Shown here: positions 24,279 to 36,900 of the stretch, in pieces | Position numbering within the stretch: the first letter of the stretch is position 1 | How the letters are laid out: each line of letters starts with the position of its first letter | Assembly: GCA_018881555.1 (NCBI GenBank) | Contig: JACAXG010000032.1 | Span: forward strand, 4,724,837 to 4,788,836 | Source of the DNA: Amblyornis subalaris | Lineage: Eukaryota > Chordata > Aves > Passeriformes > Ptilonorhynchidae | Direction of reading: 5' to 3' | Length of the DNA stretch: 64,000 bases | Program-made: the position numbers and the translations under genes | Notes under the pieces: generated by a model | Told to the model about the DNA's origin: nothing | Database searches by the model: none | Seen by the model: only the letters and a program-made list of their open reading frames with translations

Positions 24279-27200
24279 TGGTTAAAAGATAGCAGAATTT
24301 TGTTAAACTTGGCAATGGGAAGTCTTTTGAAGTCTCATTTGTCAGTTTCTATTCGTGGGACAGTCAAATCTAGTCATTTGGGTCACAGCTGGCAAAAGAA
24401 AGATGATCCTCTTGGTTTATTGTTCTGATACAAAATTGTCATTACAAATTGAAAACACAGAGCAAATAAAAGAGGGCAAATGGGGAACTTGTGTGGTTAC
24501 ATATTTTTAACTGTTGCGTCTGGCTGTACTTTGCTTAATAGGGGTTGCAGAATTCAAGATGTCTATATCCTGGGTCTCATTACTATTGTTTAAAAATTTC
24601 TATACCACTAGTTTACAATTAAAACGTTCTTTCTCAACTCAGTTCTCATATCCTGTGTTTTCAGTGCTTTAAATATGTGTAACCTGAACTAATATTTTTA
24701 TTAAGTATCTGACAGCTGCCTTGAAACATTTTTATTTCAAATATTTGCATGTCAAAATAAAGATATAGAAGACTTTTTTCCACAGCCAAATGAGAATGTT
24801 CGTACAATGTAAAGAAAAAGTAATATTTCTAAACTGAAGCAAGAACATTTTACAGAAGACACTTTGTTTTCTGCATGTTTATGACAAAGAATTGTCATGA
24901 TTACGCTGCAAACAAGGACAAGTTGAGCTGTAAAGCACATAAAAAACTTGTCAAACTGATTGCATAAATAATCATAGCAGTGGTCTGTTAAAAATTATGA
25001 AAATTGAAGCCATAGAAGTATTTTGAAAAAAGTGGGCTTGTCTTTGAAGTGTCAGTACATTCAAATTCTTTCTCTCAGCCTAAGCATATATTCAGATTTG
25101 AGTAGATTTTCTGTCCTGATTTAGAGTCAAGTTCTTGCGCAGAATCAGAGGTGCTAGAGAAGGAACTGTGCCAGTAGCAGAAGACTTTATTCTCTGTCTG
25201 GTTTTTTGATTATAATAATTTCTCTGAAGGAGATTACTTTTGTTCTTTTGTATTTTAATGGTTTAAGGGAGATTAGTTTCTAGTAGTCACAGTCAGAGGA
25301 TCCAAAACTGGGATAATAACTGCAGGCCACACTAGGCAGAAATATGATATTTTATAATGGATTACGAGGTACTTATTTACTTTCATTCACTCCTTTTCTC
25401 TTCACGTCCCTTGGTGTATTTTCTTGCTGAAGCACAGACCACAGCTCAGCCTTTTCAGGATTTTACAAATGAAAGTGTAACATCAAGAGCATGTGCTGCA
25501 CAACTTATTAGAAAATAGCATTTAACACACGCCCACCCTTGCAATCAGCTTCAGCAGATGCCTCAGAGAATTTCAGCAGCTAGCAGGCAGTAACTCAGTC
25601 TACACCTTTCCATGCAAACATCCTCATCATATTGCTGTTCTGTACGTTACCAGTGTAAGGTTTGCCTTAGGGCATGTATGTATGGAAATACTCCTTGCAC
25701 CCTTCCCACCCAGAGGCTTTTTGTCTTCTCCCAAGCAACACCAGAGCCTCTCCATCAGCTTGGGGTCTAGGCCATGTAAGAATGGGTTCCTCTCAGAGCC
25801 TCTGTAGAGAATCTACACTAGTGAAATAAATGATTTTGTGGCCCCAAATCTAATTTAGCATGACATGGTTATCGGTCTTTACCTCCAAAATAAGGTGGCC
25901 ACATTCAGACTCAACATGGGGAATATCTTTATCCCATACATTATCCCCAAACCACACCTGGGAATCATCAGGGAGAGTGCTAGTTATCTTGAGTCAAAAT
26001 CAGGCAAGGCACCATTTAACATTACAGATAATGGAGTTTTAGTGTCTGTGCCTGTGCCCTCTTTAACTTGCTGGTAAAAATGAAACCTTAGGATACATCT
26101 AAAAAGTCTGCAGTCTGGATCCACAACCACAGCAGACTTCAGGATGTTATAAACCCATCATAGGATACATTTATATTGCATGTCAAGCTCAGGTCAGCAT
26201 TCTGGATCTGAACTCTAACTTACTGACACTGCAAAAATTTACAGCCCTAAAATGAGGCTGCCATTCCCTTGATGGCAGGTTTTTAAGTCCTTCAGGCTCC
26301 TAAGGTCCAAGGTGAGCCAGTATATGATGTTTAGGTCTGTTTTCCAGGCTGAAATGAACAAGGGAAGTTTGAGAAGGTGTCTCTAACCATCTCCCAACAT
26401 CTGGGCACCAGCCAGAGTTTGCAGAAATGCCCTCTCAAGGCACCAAGGAGCATAAGGGAGGCCTGTGGGGCTGTGCTAAGCTGGCAGGAGGACTGTTCAC
26501 CATTGCCTGCTGACCAGGTCTCACACAGTATTCACTAGGTTTTAGCCTGTGTTGAAAGTATTGCAAAGTGAGAATATAATCTTCTGTAAAGTTTTCTGAC
26601 TCTGGTCCATTTGTTTCCAGCATATCAGGTGTGTCATCTGCTGGACTGATTGCCACTCAATCTTCCAAGCAACCTTGATCTTCCTCTCTGTCCAAAAGTG
26701 AACTCTGCCATTCATGCCCTATCCCTAATTAGCTCAGGCACTGCATGACCATTATATCAGAGATATACTGTTCTGGTTTCATTACCAAAGTTACTCTTCC
26801 CTACCTCAGCTCTAAACTTCTCCTACAGGCAGACAAAGGCTGCCTGTATAGAAGCAGATGTCTGTTGTACATGGCAAGNAATAATCTTAACCTCTCCTCC
26901 AGTGGCTTTGGGACTTTTGAGAGCGTGCATATTCTTTAGTCTCTATATGTGCAGATACTGAGAAGTCACAAAACCAGTCACAAAACCAACTGTCAAATTA
27001 CTCTGCTCAAATGTCTGGAGTGCAAAATATCATCTAGTTGTAATAATTGATTGATTTGAGCTAAGCACATTCACTGCATCTATCCAGTCATGGTCAGTGT
27101 TTCTGAGATATTTCTGGTTCTCAGCACCTGCATGAAAGGGCAACTTATTCTCCTCTGTCCATCTCTGCCTTCTGCTCACCTCGCTGCTTTTGCAGACCAG

Positions 27201-28264
27201 GGTACCTCTGGAGAACAGAAATGCAGCAATAATTATACCTTCTGAGTCTTCTTGGGCCTTAATGATTTTCTAAATACAATTAGTTTCATTTTTATTCCCC
27301 AAACACACAGAAGCACCAGGCAACATTTCATCTTAGGCACAGAGCCCTACCGAAACACATTCCTAATGTTATTTATATGGTATTTTTATATGGAGACAAG
27401 TTATCCCCTGGAATCCTGCCAAGGATAACGCACAAGTAGGTGAGGGCCTAGAAACAACTGCCAATCTCAGAGATGGCAACATGCATCCATCTCCAGGGTC
27501 TTTGTTTAAATTCCTTGCTACAGATTATATACACCTCTGAATGTACCTTTCTTGGAGAGATGAATTTAACCACCTTGAATCTGAGCTTGCAGTCTAACTT
27601 CAGGATTGTTGCAGCATACCCTAGCTAAAAACACAAGTTAATTGAAAAGAAGTAATGGGATTCAGTGCTGGAACTAATGGTAAATTTTCAACCCCAGAGT
27701 TAAAATTGACAGGTTTTGCAAAGTTGGCAGATTTCACAGTAAAGTCATTAAATATTTTTCAGTCTTGACATCTGCAAAAATAAATGTGGGGTAGCAAAAA
27801 ATGAACATGATTTGAGAAAATATTTTCTGAAAGTCTTAGCAAAAACATTGCCACTTTTGCAGATAACACTGTTTCATTTTTAAATACATTCTTTTTGTTA
27901 CAGGCCAATGTTTCTGACCTGTCTCTGTTAATTTTCTCTAGATATGTCCACTCATCACACTCATGGTTTTGGTGTAGGCCAATATAGACACATATACATT
28001 CCCAGACCCACCTATAAGGTGGCATCAAGCACGTTGAATGAAGTGTGATGACAAAACACACTGCTCACCGTACGCTCCGTCTTTCAAACACTTGTACATG
28101 TCATTACATTCATACCGGTCACAGAAGAGTTTTGTGACCATGAAAACTTGGTGGGAACTCAGTTGAGTGGTAACAGATGGAGAGTGATGAGGTTCAGTGT
28201 TACTACACATGTAAGAGACGTCCTTGGCGCACGTCACTGCTCGAAGGGCTGGGGTTTGAGTTTT
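24279..28264. other. Unique DNA, no gene seen
   Basis: No recognisable gene. A 12-bp tandem doublet 'agtcacaaaacc' lies at 26964-26987. The 26.1-26.3 kb stretch has weak similarity in layout to an old dispersed repeat but not enough to annotate. From about 28025 the DNA becomes richer in CpG than its surroundings. Confidence 0.45.
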
Positions 28265-28279
28265 GACTCAGACCGAGTC
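28265..28279. promoter_or_regulatory. AP-1-like site within a GACTC/GAGTC inverted repeat
   Basis: GACTC at 28265-28269 and GAGTC at 28275-28279 form a perfect 5-base inverted repeat with a 5-base spacer, and the left arm sits in TGACTCA, the AP-1 core. It lies in a locally CpG-richer patch (28025-28420: TACGC, CCGTC, ACCGGT, GGCGCACG, CTCGAAG). A regulatory role is an inference; short sites like this occur by chance. Confidence 0.2.
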
Positions 28280-28781
28280 GCACTGGTAAATGCTGTTCGC
28301 CTGCTTGGCAGAATAGCCAAGTGTGTGTCATGTCCAAAATATTCCTCCNGGAAAGAAAGAGCTTGGCGCTACAATGAAGGGCAACCTGGGAATTGCTGAT
28401 AAAGCAGAGGTGTTTTTCTCCTCCAAACAAAGATGCTAGAGTTAATTTGTTGCGGTTTTGTCTGCACAAGACCTATTATATGGGCTGTAATTTCACGGGA
28501 TGGAGACTGTGAACTCCCAGGTCACTTGTAAACCGATCACTCCCCAGCCTCTCCTCCTTGTGCTTTTAAGTGTTTTGAGCCTGGTAAATTGAAACCTGAA
28601 GAAACACAGAGCTCTGATCTTTGGGACCTCTAGAGCAAACCTGGACTTTTGCTGATTTGCTCTAGGAAGTAACTGCTTACTTACCCCATAATTAACACCA
28701 CAAAGCTGATCTTTGGAAGATAAAGTATGGGAGGTCAGAGACAGGATCAGGGAGAAGGGTTTCATTAGAACTGCAGCATTT

Positions 28782-28880
28782 GGGGCCTGATTTTCTTCTC
28801 ATTTGCATCAGATTTATCCAGGAATTGTTTCACTAAAGTCAAAGGTGCTAACAACCATAAAATCTGTCCGGATTAGAAAC
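28782..28880. mobile_element. Palindromic MITE-like repeat fragment (old)
   Basis: It starts GGGCCTGATTTTCTTCTCATTTGC and continues 'atcagatttatccaggaattgtttcactaaagtcaaaggtg'. This follows a dispersed palindromic repeat known to me from reptile and bird genomes, in which GGGCCTGATTCTC ends flank 'gtaaatcaggagtaactccactgaagtcaatgg'. Only the left half is clear. It is related in layout to the repeat at 40.0-40.3 kb. Confidence 0.5.
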
Positions 28881-31060
28881 AGGTCATTACTATCACATCT
28901 AATGGATTTTAATCCATAAACTTAGTAAAAACAGCAACAGAAATTGCTTGTTAGCTACATGACTAACCACACTTTCACTCTTATCTCACAACAGAGGCTG
29001 CATTAGCACTTCCTTACAAGTTCCAATTTACAGCAAGGTTTCAGACACATAAATAAGTCTTCCAGTTGATTGACTTACTTTAGTCAAGCAACTAGCTACA
29101 GTAGTATTCATAACATTGGATAACACTGTTAAACAAGTTTTGCACAAAATAATTTGTTTTATTTGCATTTGGCTGCTGGAAATATAAAGCACTTTCTTGC
29201 ATTAAAATGGGAAGAAGGAAAAGAAAAATGAAGACACAGAAAAGGAAAAAAATAAAGAGAAAAAAATGAATAAAGAAAAGTCNAAGCTCTAAACTCGTAG
29301 AAATTAGAACAGCCTCAAATGTCCCTCATTTCCACTTTGGCAGGTTGATTTCAGGTTGACATCCAGTTTATATTAACGAGGAGTCAGTCCAAAATATGTG
29401 AAATAATAAGTAAAACAATCAGTTGCCACTGCTAAACTAAGACTTTCACAAACAATAACAAGAACTAAATAGGTATATATCATGTATTTAGACATTCCTT
29501 TCCAACATCTAGTTTTAGACTCAGATTCCTACTTTCCACACAAATGTGGTTGTACCACAATTTTTTTGTTGACAACCATTTATATCAGAAATAAAGAATC
29601 ATTATTTTGAGGTTAGAACAAGACTTATTTATACTACAGGACTGGATCCCACCACATTTTAAATTTACTGGATGAATAGTTTTTGTGTGTCCCTCATTTT
29701 GCCTCTTTGTCACACACTGCATCCCACATTCAGTCTTTGGCATGCGATAGTTATGCATCCCAAAGACATTTTCCTCATAAAACTGGCTGTTTACTTTTTG
29801 TACAGCAATACCACAAAGCTAATGTTCTTTCTTTTTAAGAGGGTCAGGGTCTTCGGGTCTATTTGAAAATGAAAAATGAAATAGTGCAGATCAACTAAAC
29901 TTCAGAATATAAATCAAACCTCAAATAATGGAATGGGCAGCCTCTAATTTCTTACCCAGACTATGTGAATACTGAAGATGGATAAACAGCCTGTTAATTT
30001 GCCCTCTTGTTTAATTTTTATCTCAAATGTAATTCTAATACCCAGCAGCAGAACTGCCAAAAATAAGTCCTGGCTTGCAAGCAAGAAGGCATCATATTGC
30101 CAGTTATGGACACNATGGTCCCTTTTTATGACTATACTTATTCTAATAAATTAGCTAGTGCCAGGGAATATTCTGGGCACTGCAACTGGATGGCTTACAC
30201 GGTTAAACTGTAAGAATGGCCCCTGACATGGTTTTGTTAAAATCACCTACCATTTCCCAAACAATTTCCTGGCACAGTGCAGAAGTTAATATGGGAGAAT
30301 GACCACTTAGAACAGGCAGCTTGAAATAGTCTATATTTTGGAAATAAAAAAAAAAAATTAACAATACGTAAATGTCAAGACAATGCCAGCTGGCCCCATG
30401 GTCAGAGAACACGCACTTGCGCTGTTTGCTCTGTAGTATAAACCCAGCCTGTACAACTAAGACACCTCANCACAGGACCACTATATTTCTGGATGCTTCT
30501 TCCCAGAAACCCTACCAAGTGAAAGGAAATCCATGAAAGAAAAGAACAGCAGAAATGTTCAGAAGGGATTATTCCCCCCACTTAAAGCTCCACTCTAAAA
30601 AAAACAAAAAAAAAAAGACGTGGGTTTTTAAAAGCACTTAAAACTCCTGAATGTTTTGTAACTGACTGGAGGATAACAGTAACAATGAGAATACCAAGAC
30701 CTTGTGCATAAAGTCCCGACTGCAAATATTAGTTGACCTCTAGTCATCATGTGGCTTCTACACAAATATACTTCAGTGCTGTAAAATTGTTTGAGGTACC
30801 TCAGCCCACCTCAAGATACTCCCATGAATTTCCAAACTATGTGCAGACCCTCTCCCTAGTGCCCATGCTGGCTGAGCAGTGGACTGGCGTGCAGCAGTCC
30901 CTGTGAGATGCATGGACACTGCNTGGGGCAGTGCTGTGCAAAGCAACTGGAAAAGCCATGGTGGCATTTGTCNGAGTGCTAAACCTTGCTTTCAGTTCAG
31001 GGACTACTGAGGCATTTGCTTTCCAGATCTTCCTTGCTCTATGCTAATTCTTTTCTGCCA
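28881..31060. other. AT-rich unique DNA, no gene seen
   Basis: An A-rich purine tract lies at about 29208-29282. No gene or repeat family is recognised. Short A/C homopolymer clusters occur near 30590-30620. Confidence 0.5.
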
Positions 31061-31345
31061 TATAGAATTATGGAACTGATTAGGCTTGGAAAGACCTCTA
31101 AGATCATTGAGTCCAACCATTAACCCAGCACTGCTGNGTTCATCGCTAAACCCCATCCCCAAGGGCCACATCTACAAGCCTTTTGAAGACTTCAGGAATG
31201 TTGATTTCATCACTTCTCTGGGCAGCCTATTCCAATGCCTGACCACACTCCCAGTGAAGTTATTTTTCCCTAATATTCAATCTAAGCCTCCCCTGGTGCA
31301 ACTTGAGACCATTTCCTTTCATCCTCTTTCTTGTTAATATGTTCA
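31061..31345 (-). mobile_element. CR1 LINE, 3' end, minus strand (avian type)
   Basis: Read on the plus strand it is the reverse complement of a CR1 3' end. It opens with degraded terminal 8-mers ('atagaattatggaact'), then 'ggcttggaaagacctctaagatcat', 'gagtccaaccattaacccagcactg', 'ctgggcagcctattccaatgcctgacc', 'ccctaatattcaatctaagcctcccctggtgcaacttgagacc'. These are standard avian CR1 blocks in the standard order. It is 5'-truncated at about 285 bases. The whole copy is diverged but clearly aligned, making it among the youngest repeats in the window. Confidence 0.9.
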
Positions 31346-31869
31346 TACTGGGCTCTTCTGTCTGTCTCACCAGCAATGCTGAGGGCAGGAGGTGTTACTA
31401 AAGCATCCCTGAGACCACAGCAAGTACTAATCAAAATTGGTCCTTCCTCTAGCCACTTCCCAAACATAAGAGCAGCTCTCCACATCAGGTGTGTCTTTGT
31501 GGGCTGGTCTCCTCCCAGCTTCTCTGTAGTTCAAACTCCCCAAAAGAAATTGTACCTATAGACCAATGCCAAGGACACTTTCCTGGAGGTTTATTCCACC
31601 AAAAAAGTAAGCTTTGGTTTTGCCAGAGTAAACAGGGATGTTTTAACTGGACCATTAGTAGAAAATGTGGCTCTGGAGCATCTCAGGTAGGAAAGAGAAA
31701 AGGATGTTTAGGGTATACATTTTCCATATAAAAGGTAAGACGCATCTCATGCAAGGGAAAGAAGTTTAATATGTAAATAGCACTTTTTCTTCCCCACATA
31801 ACCCTTCCTCTAGATGCTCAATGTGTAATCTACTAGAACAAAGTTGATGTGCAAATGACCTGCACTCAC
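31346..31869. other. Unique DNA, no gene seen
   Basis: No gene or repeat is recognised. A weak donor-like AAAG|GTAAGA occurs near 31735 on the plus strand. Confidence 0.45.
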
Positions 31870-31936
31870 CTCCCAGAAGCTGCTGGTCTCAGAATCAGTT
31901 ACATCTTCAGCAGGGCGACTGCTGCCAGTACAGCTC
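31870..31936 (-). other. Exon-like segment on minus strand, 67 bases, unproven
   Basis: On the minus strand the segment follows a pyrimidine-rich acceptor (CCTTCCTTGCTTGTTCC...TTAG) and ends at the donor GGGAG|GTGAGT. One frame, starting at the second base, is open across it and encodes a polar stretch beginning SCTGSSRPAEDVTDSETS. The other frames have stops. I recognise no protein. It could be a chance arrangement. Confidence 0.25.
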
Positions 31937-33900
31937 CTAATATGGAACAAGCAAGGAAGGTCCATATTTGCCATAAACTCAACCACAGTGAGCCCATTGT
32001 CATTCATCNTGGCCTTCTGAACAATTTACTATGAATGGCATGAAGCCATTGTCAGTAANGAAGGGATGCAAGAGAATTCAAATCAAGAACCTCAAAAAGA
32101 AAACTTCACAACAAGTTCTGTAGAGCGTTCTTCAATTCATACTGGTTTTTGTGGGGTTTTGTTGCTGTTTTGCTTGGGGTGGGGTTTTTTTGTTTGTTTG
32201 TTTTTTGTTAAGGCAGAATAAATTAATAAGAAAAAAAATCTTGAGGAATGGTTCTATTTTGAAAATAAAAACAGAGAACCTGTCAGATCTTTGGAATCTT
32301 TGCTGCTCCTCATTTTATGAATAAAATGTGAGCAATAAATATACTGTTGAGGACAGCTAAAGAAGGGGACTGAGTGGGAATGTTACTTGATTCAAACCTT
32401 CCCGTTAACAAAACTCTCCACTGTCAAGAATCTGTCAAGGGAGTTCCTGTATTCGCATGGACAGCAAATTAAACATATCACTAACCTCAGGGAACCTAGG
32501 AATACCAAAACAAGGGATATTTTTAGCCTATTTGGCTACTTGGGGGTGGTAAGTGTCTGCTCTCATTAAAATCTTACAACTGTTTCTCCCAAATGTCAAA
32601 ATTGTAAAGCTGTTGACTGATGCAGCTGAGATAACCCATGCAGTGGTATCCCACTGCTTTAGGTGACCGTGGTCTCACCATGACAGTGCTAGGGAGCTAA
32701 ATTAAGCTTTAAGGGAAATTAGGAATCCTTCCAAGTTGGATTAGGATACCTTCAGGATCCAAATCATGTCTTGGGTAGCTCTTGAGCTTCAAGAGCAGAC
32801 TATGTACAGCAGGTAAAGAAATCCACTTGCCTGGTCTGGAAGCTCTGCTTCTGTCTTCACTTCATGAACTTCCTCTTTGCTTCATCAGTTTCAGGGTTGT
32901 GGAAAAACCCAGGCCAGGATTTCTAGCTGAGTAAAAGCTCATGCTATGTAAATTAGAAGAAGAAAAAAAAATTTNAAAAAAAATTACACAGTCAAAACCA
33001 GCAGTTCAAAAACACATCCACCATGGGCAGGAAGCCAACAGCAATGTTAGAAAATACAGAACAGAATATGTATAAAACCAGCTCTATCGTTGTGGATAGG
33101 CATATCAGAACATGGAGAAAATAAGCATCTGTCTTACAAAAAATAAGGTCAGATGTGCATATGCACATTTCTGCATGGAAAGAGGAATTTAATTCCTTCC
33201 CTGAATAAAGAACTTTACTCTCCTACTTCCAATATCATGATTTCTGGCATAGGAATAGTAAAATAAAATTATACTCTAGGCTCAATTCATTTCTACCTCT
33301 GTCTCTCTGATGACTTCTCTGAGTTGATGAGGAANAATCTTTCACAAGTCAACCTTCTATTTTAAGCTCCTTTAAATTTTGGGTCATCAAACAACTACAG
33401 CAATATTACAGACCAGAGGAGTTGTTACTGCTTCTGGCCCAACCATTCTCAAAGCTCAAAGGAGTACTGAAAGTGTGTGGACCACAAAGAGAAGACAGTA
33501 AGCTGGAAAGTCTGTTTAGGTTAGTTATGGGAATATATTTGAGAAAGGATTTCTTAGGAATGGGGCATTTACATGTGATCNAGAGGATGGGTGTGGAGGG
33601 AACATGTGTGCTCGTCCTTCTGCTCAACTAACCCGAATAATGTCTGGCAGAGCTGAGNGTACACAGACCACAGCAGCCAGGGCTGGCACATTCTCAGGCT
33701 TGTCCAGAACATGAACCTAAAAAGTTTCAGATTCAGTTCGGAGTCCCAGAATGTGTGAGGAGGCTCAAAAGCACCACAGCCAGACTGCACTTACATAAGA
33801 CTATTAAATTAATTAGTCTTGCAGNACAGTACAAAGTGTAATTCAATCCTGGTGATAGATTGGGAGATTAATCACAATTTACAGCCTTGTGAAGGCAGAT
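31937..33900. other. Unique DNA, GT-rich patch, no gene seen
   Basis: A G/T-rich low-complexity patch lies at about 32145-32212 ('tttgtttgtttgtt' and G runs). Otherwise nothing is recognised. Confidence 0.45.
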
Positions 33901-33926
33901 ACACACACACACACACGCACACACAC
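33901..33926 (+). repeat. (AC)13 microsatellite with one G interruption
   Basis: A dinucleotide repeat interrupted by a single G at 33917. It is likely polymorphic. Confidence 0.95.
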
Positions 33927-36900
33927 AAAGTATGTAAAAGGAAAGAAAGGGAAAGAAAAATATTCAAGCACTCAGAGCCTTTAGCTTCCAGTAATAATTA
34001 AATGTATTGATGACATTTTTGAAAGATAAACTATTTCTCTCTTTTTCTCAGTTTTTCAGTTGAACATAAAACTGGGTTTTGACTGCTTTCTGTTTCAAAA
34101 AAAAAAACAAAAAAAAAAAAGGGAGAAAACCCAAAAGCAGACAAATGGGGCTTTTCTTTTTGAAAAGAAACTTTGATACCTAGAAACACTTTTTTTTCCC
34201 AGCTTCTTTCTTAACAATTAAAAATGTTGACAAAATTGACTTTTGCTTGAAGAAAACTTCAACTGAAAATCTGACAACCTCCAGTGCTAACCCTGGGCTA
34301 ATACTGTCTTCTAAATTAGACATGAACATTCTTACACCAGTTTTAGGTTTTGNTTTTTTGTTTTGGTTTGGTTTGCTCTTTTTATTTTTGATCAGAAAAT
34401 TTAGCTTGAATTTCAAGAAAGTGAAAATCCATTATAGTCTTGAGAACCGATAAAAACCTTTGTAGGGCATTTGAGAAGTGAAAAGTACCATTTGGGGCCC
34501 TAAGCCTTTCGCATACCATTCAACAGTCAACATAAAGTCGCTTCAGTGGCAGAACTCCAATATTGTATAACCTGTACATGTTATTTGAAAAACATGTGCA
34601 TGACTAAAAAGCGTCTCTGTGTGTTATTATTTCTAACAGAAAAGGTGTGGGATCAGCACATTCCTTGAAATGCTTTTCATTTGTAGAGGATATCTATAAT
34701 TTAATTCTTTTTGCTGTTTTGTAATGATGTGCTATTTCTCCATTTTGGTTGAAAATCACTTACATCAATAATAAGAACAGCAGATTTGAATTCCCACAGT
34801 TGTTTACTCCAATGACAGAAATTCCCTGAACACAATTATCTTGGATGAAGATTTTCATGTCCCTCACTTGGAGCCTTCNTAAACACAATGTGTTTTGCCC
34901 TCAGTTGACTGAGAGGGCCCGAGTTTCAGAGAATAGGGCTTCAATGCTTCCTGAAAGTGTGACAGCTTCAAAGTATGTCCAATGAGACCCTAGAACCACC
35001 AGTCACTTTGGAAAAATGTTGTTGCTGTTTCTCTGATCCATTGTCTTTTTCAGAGCGGCACAACTGTGTTTGCTGTGCACAATTCCCAACAAACTGATTG
35101 ATGTGGAAGGCAAGCCAGGAAAATCTCTGCTCCACCCCATTTTGCGTGTTCCACGGTCAAAAATGTTCAATAACTGCCCAGATGGGGAATATATTTTTTC
35201 CTCTCTGTTCCTGTACATACTCCTTCTGCAAATGGCNTTATTATTGGGTCACTTGCAGGCTGTTGACTTCATTCTGCAGCTTGTAACCCTTTGCACAGTC
35301 TCCCACCTACCACATTGCTCTGGAAATGCCACCAGTGAGCTCTTGCCATGAAATGTTCCTGTAAATGGGAACAAAGGGAGCATATGGATCCTTTGATTAA
35401 TCCTTGCTACACACGCACCTTTTTTTACCATCTGAATGAAACCTGCAAGCGGTCAGAACGCTTTGTGTGCAGCCCTGGGCAGTAATGACATTTGTGTTAT
35501 GTTCTGCTCTCGTTGCAGTGTTGTATAACCATCATCACTCGAGCCTATGTCTCCATTCCTTCTTAGGTTACATGACCAACACCAAGATTAGGAACAGGTT
35601 TTAAAATATGTCCACATACTGGTAATTTATCACACACNCATTACACAAATAAATAAATAATACACACATATATATCAACTTAATTGCTGCACATGTAAGT
35701 ACCTGATTTCACATAATGAATACTTCAAGGAAGCCTATACCTCAATAGATATTAATTACTCTGTCTGAACCAGAGGCCCCACTTTTCTCCTAAACATGCT
35801 ACATTCAATGGACTATTGGATTTATGCTGCTGCTCGTCACAGTGCTGCCTAAACTCTTTCTTTACTAAATCAAAACCAAGAATGAAATCTCCAAAAGAAA
35901 GATTTTTTTNTTTTTTTGGCNGGGGGGGAGGGGTAGGCATGGGAAAGGTAGGATAGTTTTGAAGCAAGACTCAAAGAAAATTACCTTTCCAGGTTTAATT
36001 TATACTGTTTCAGTGTCAAGGGATTAAAGTGTTGCAAGTATTATCTTTGGTGAAGAAAAATCCTTCTGCCTGGGTATACTTCTGGATAACTTGCATAACT
36101 GTTAGTTTACACCAGTGCAGCTAAGAGATGATTATTTTTTTCTGGTAGTGAGTTTGTGCTATCCCCCAGAGCTGNGTTTCTCCCCAGGAGCAGACCCTTC
36201 TCCCTGGCTTGGCATACGCAGCACCAGTAACAGCAGAAGCACCAACGCTTCCTCCCAGGAGGAAATTCCAGTTTATACAGGGACACCCTCAATTTCAGAG
36301 GAATTTTGTATGATTTAGGACCACTACAAATTTCTGGTCGTGATCACAGTAAGTCTGAAGAGGATGCAGCCTTGCAGGCTGGAGGTACATTAGATACAAC
36401 AGCCCTGCCTGTGTTTTGCTCTCTTAAAAGGACACCATTATTCTAAGTCCCAAGTAATTGCTAAACTGTTACACTTCAGCAAATTTCCATGAAAGATATA
36501 CAAGTCCCCAGAGATGTTCTGGCACAGGAGTGTTAAGTGCAGCATCCTTATATTTTAAGTAGGTGATTCTTTGCTACATAAATGTCCCAGCCTGCTGCAT
36601 GCAAAAAGGTAAGATGACCCTCCAGAGACATTAACAGGCTTTTTACCTCCTCTGTGCCTTATTCACAGGCAGGCAGCATCCTACCTCCCCTCTCCAGCCC
36701 TGCTTTGCTTATTTGTGTTTATGGTACACAAGGCAGTAGATAAACAAAAAGGAGTTTTAGACACTTTCTGTTCTTAGCTAAACCTTTTAGTTACACATTA
36801 GGGAACAGAAGTGTGGTACGACCCTCTGTTTATTTGTGGTTCTTTTAAGTGATGTCCAGAGACCTACATTTCATGGTTGTTTGAAAGTTTATATAACAGT

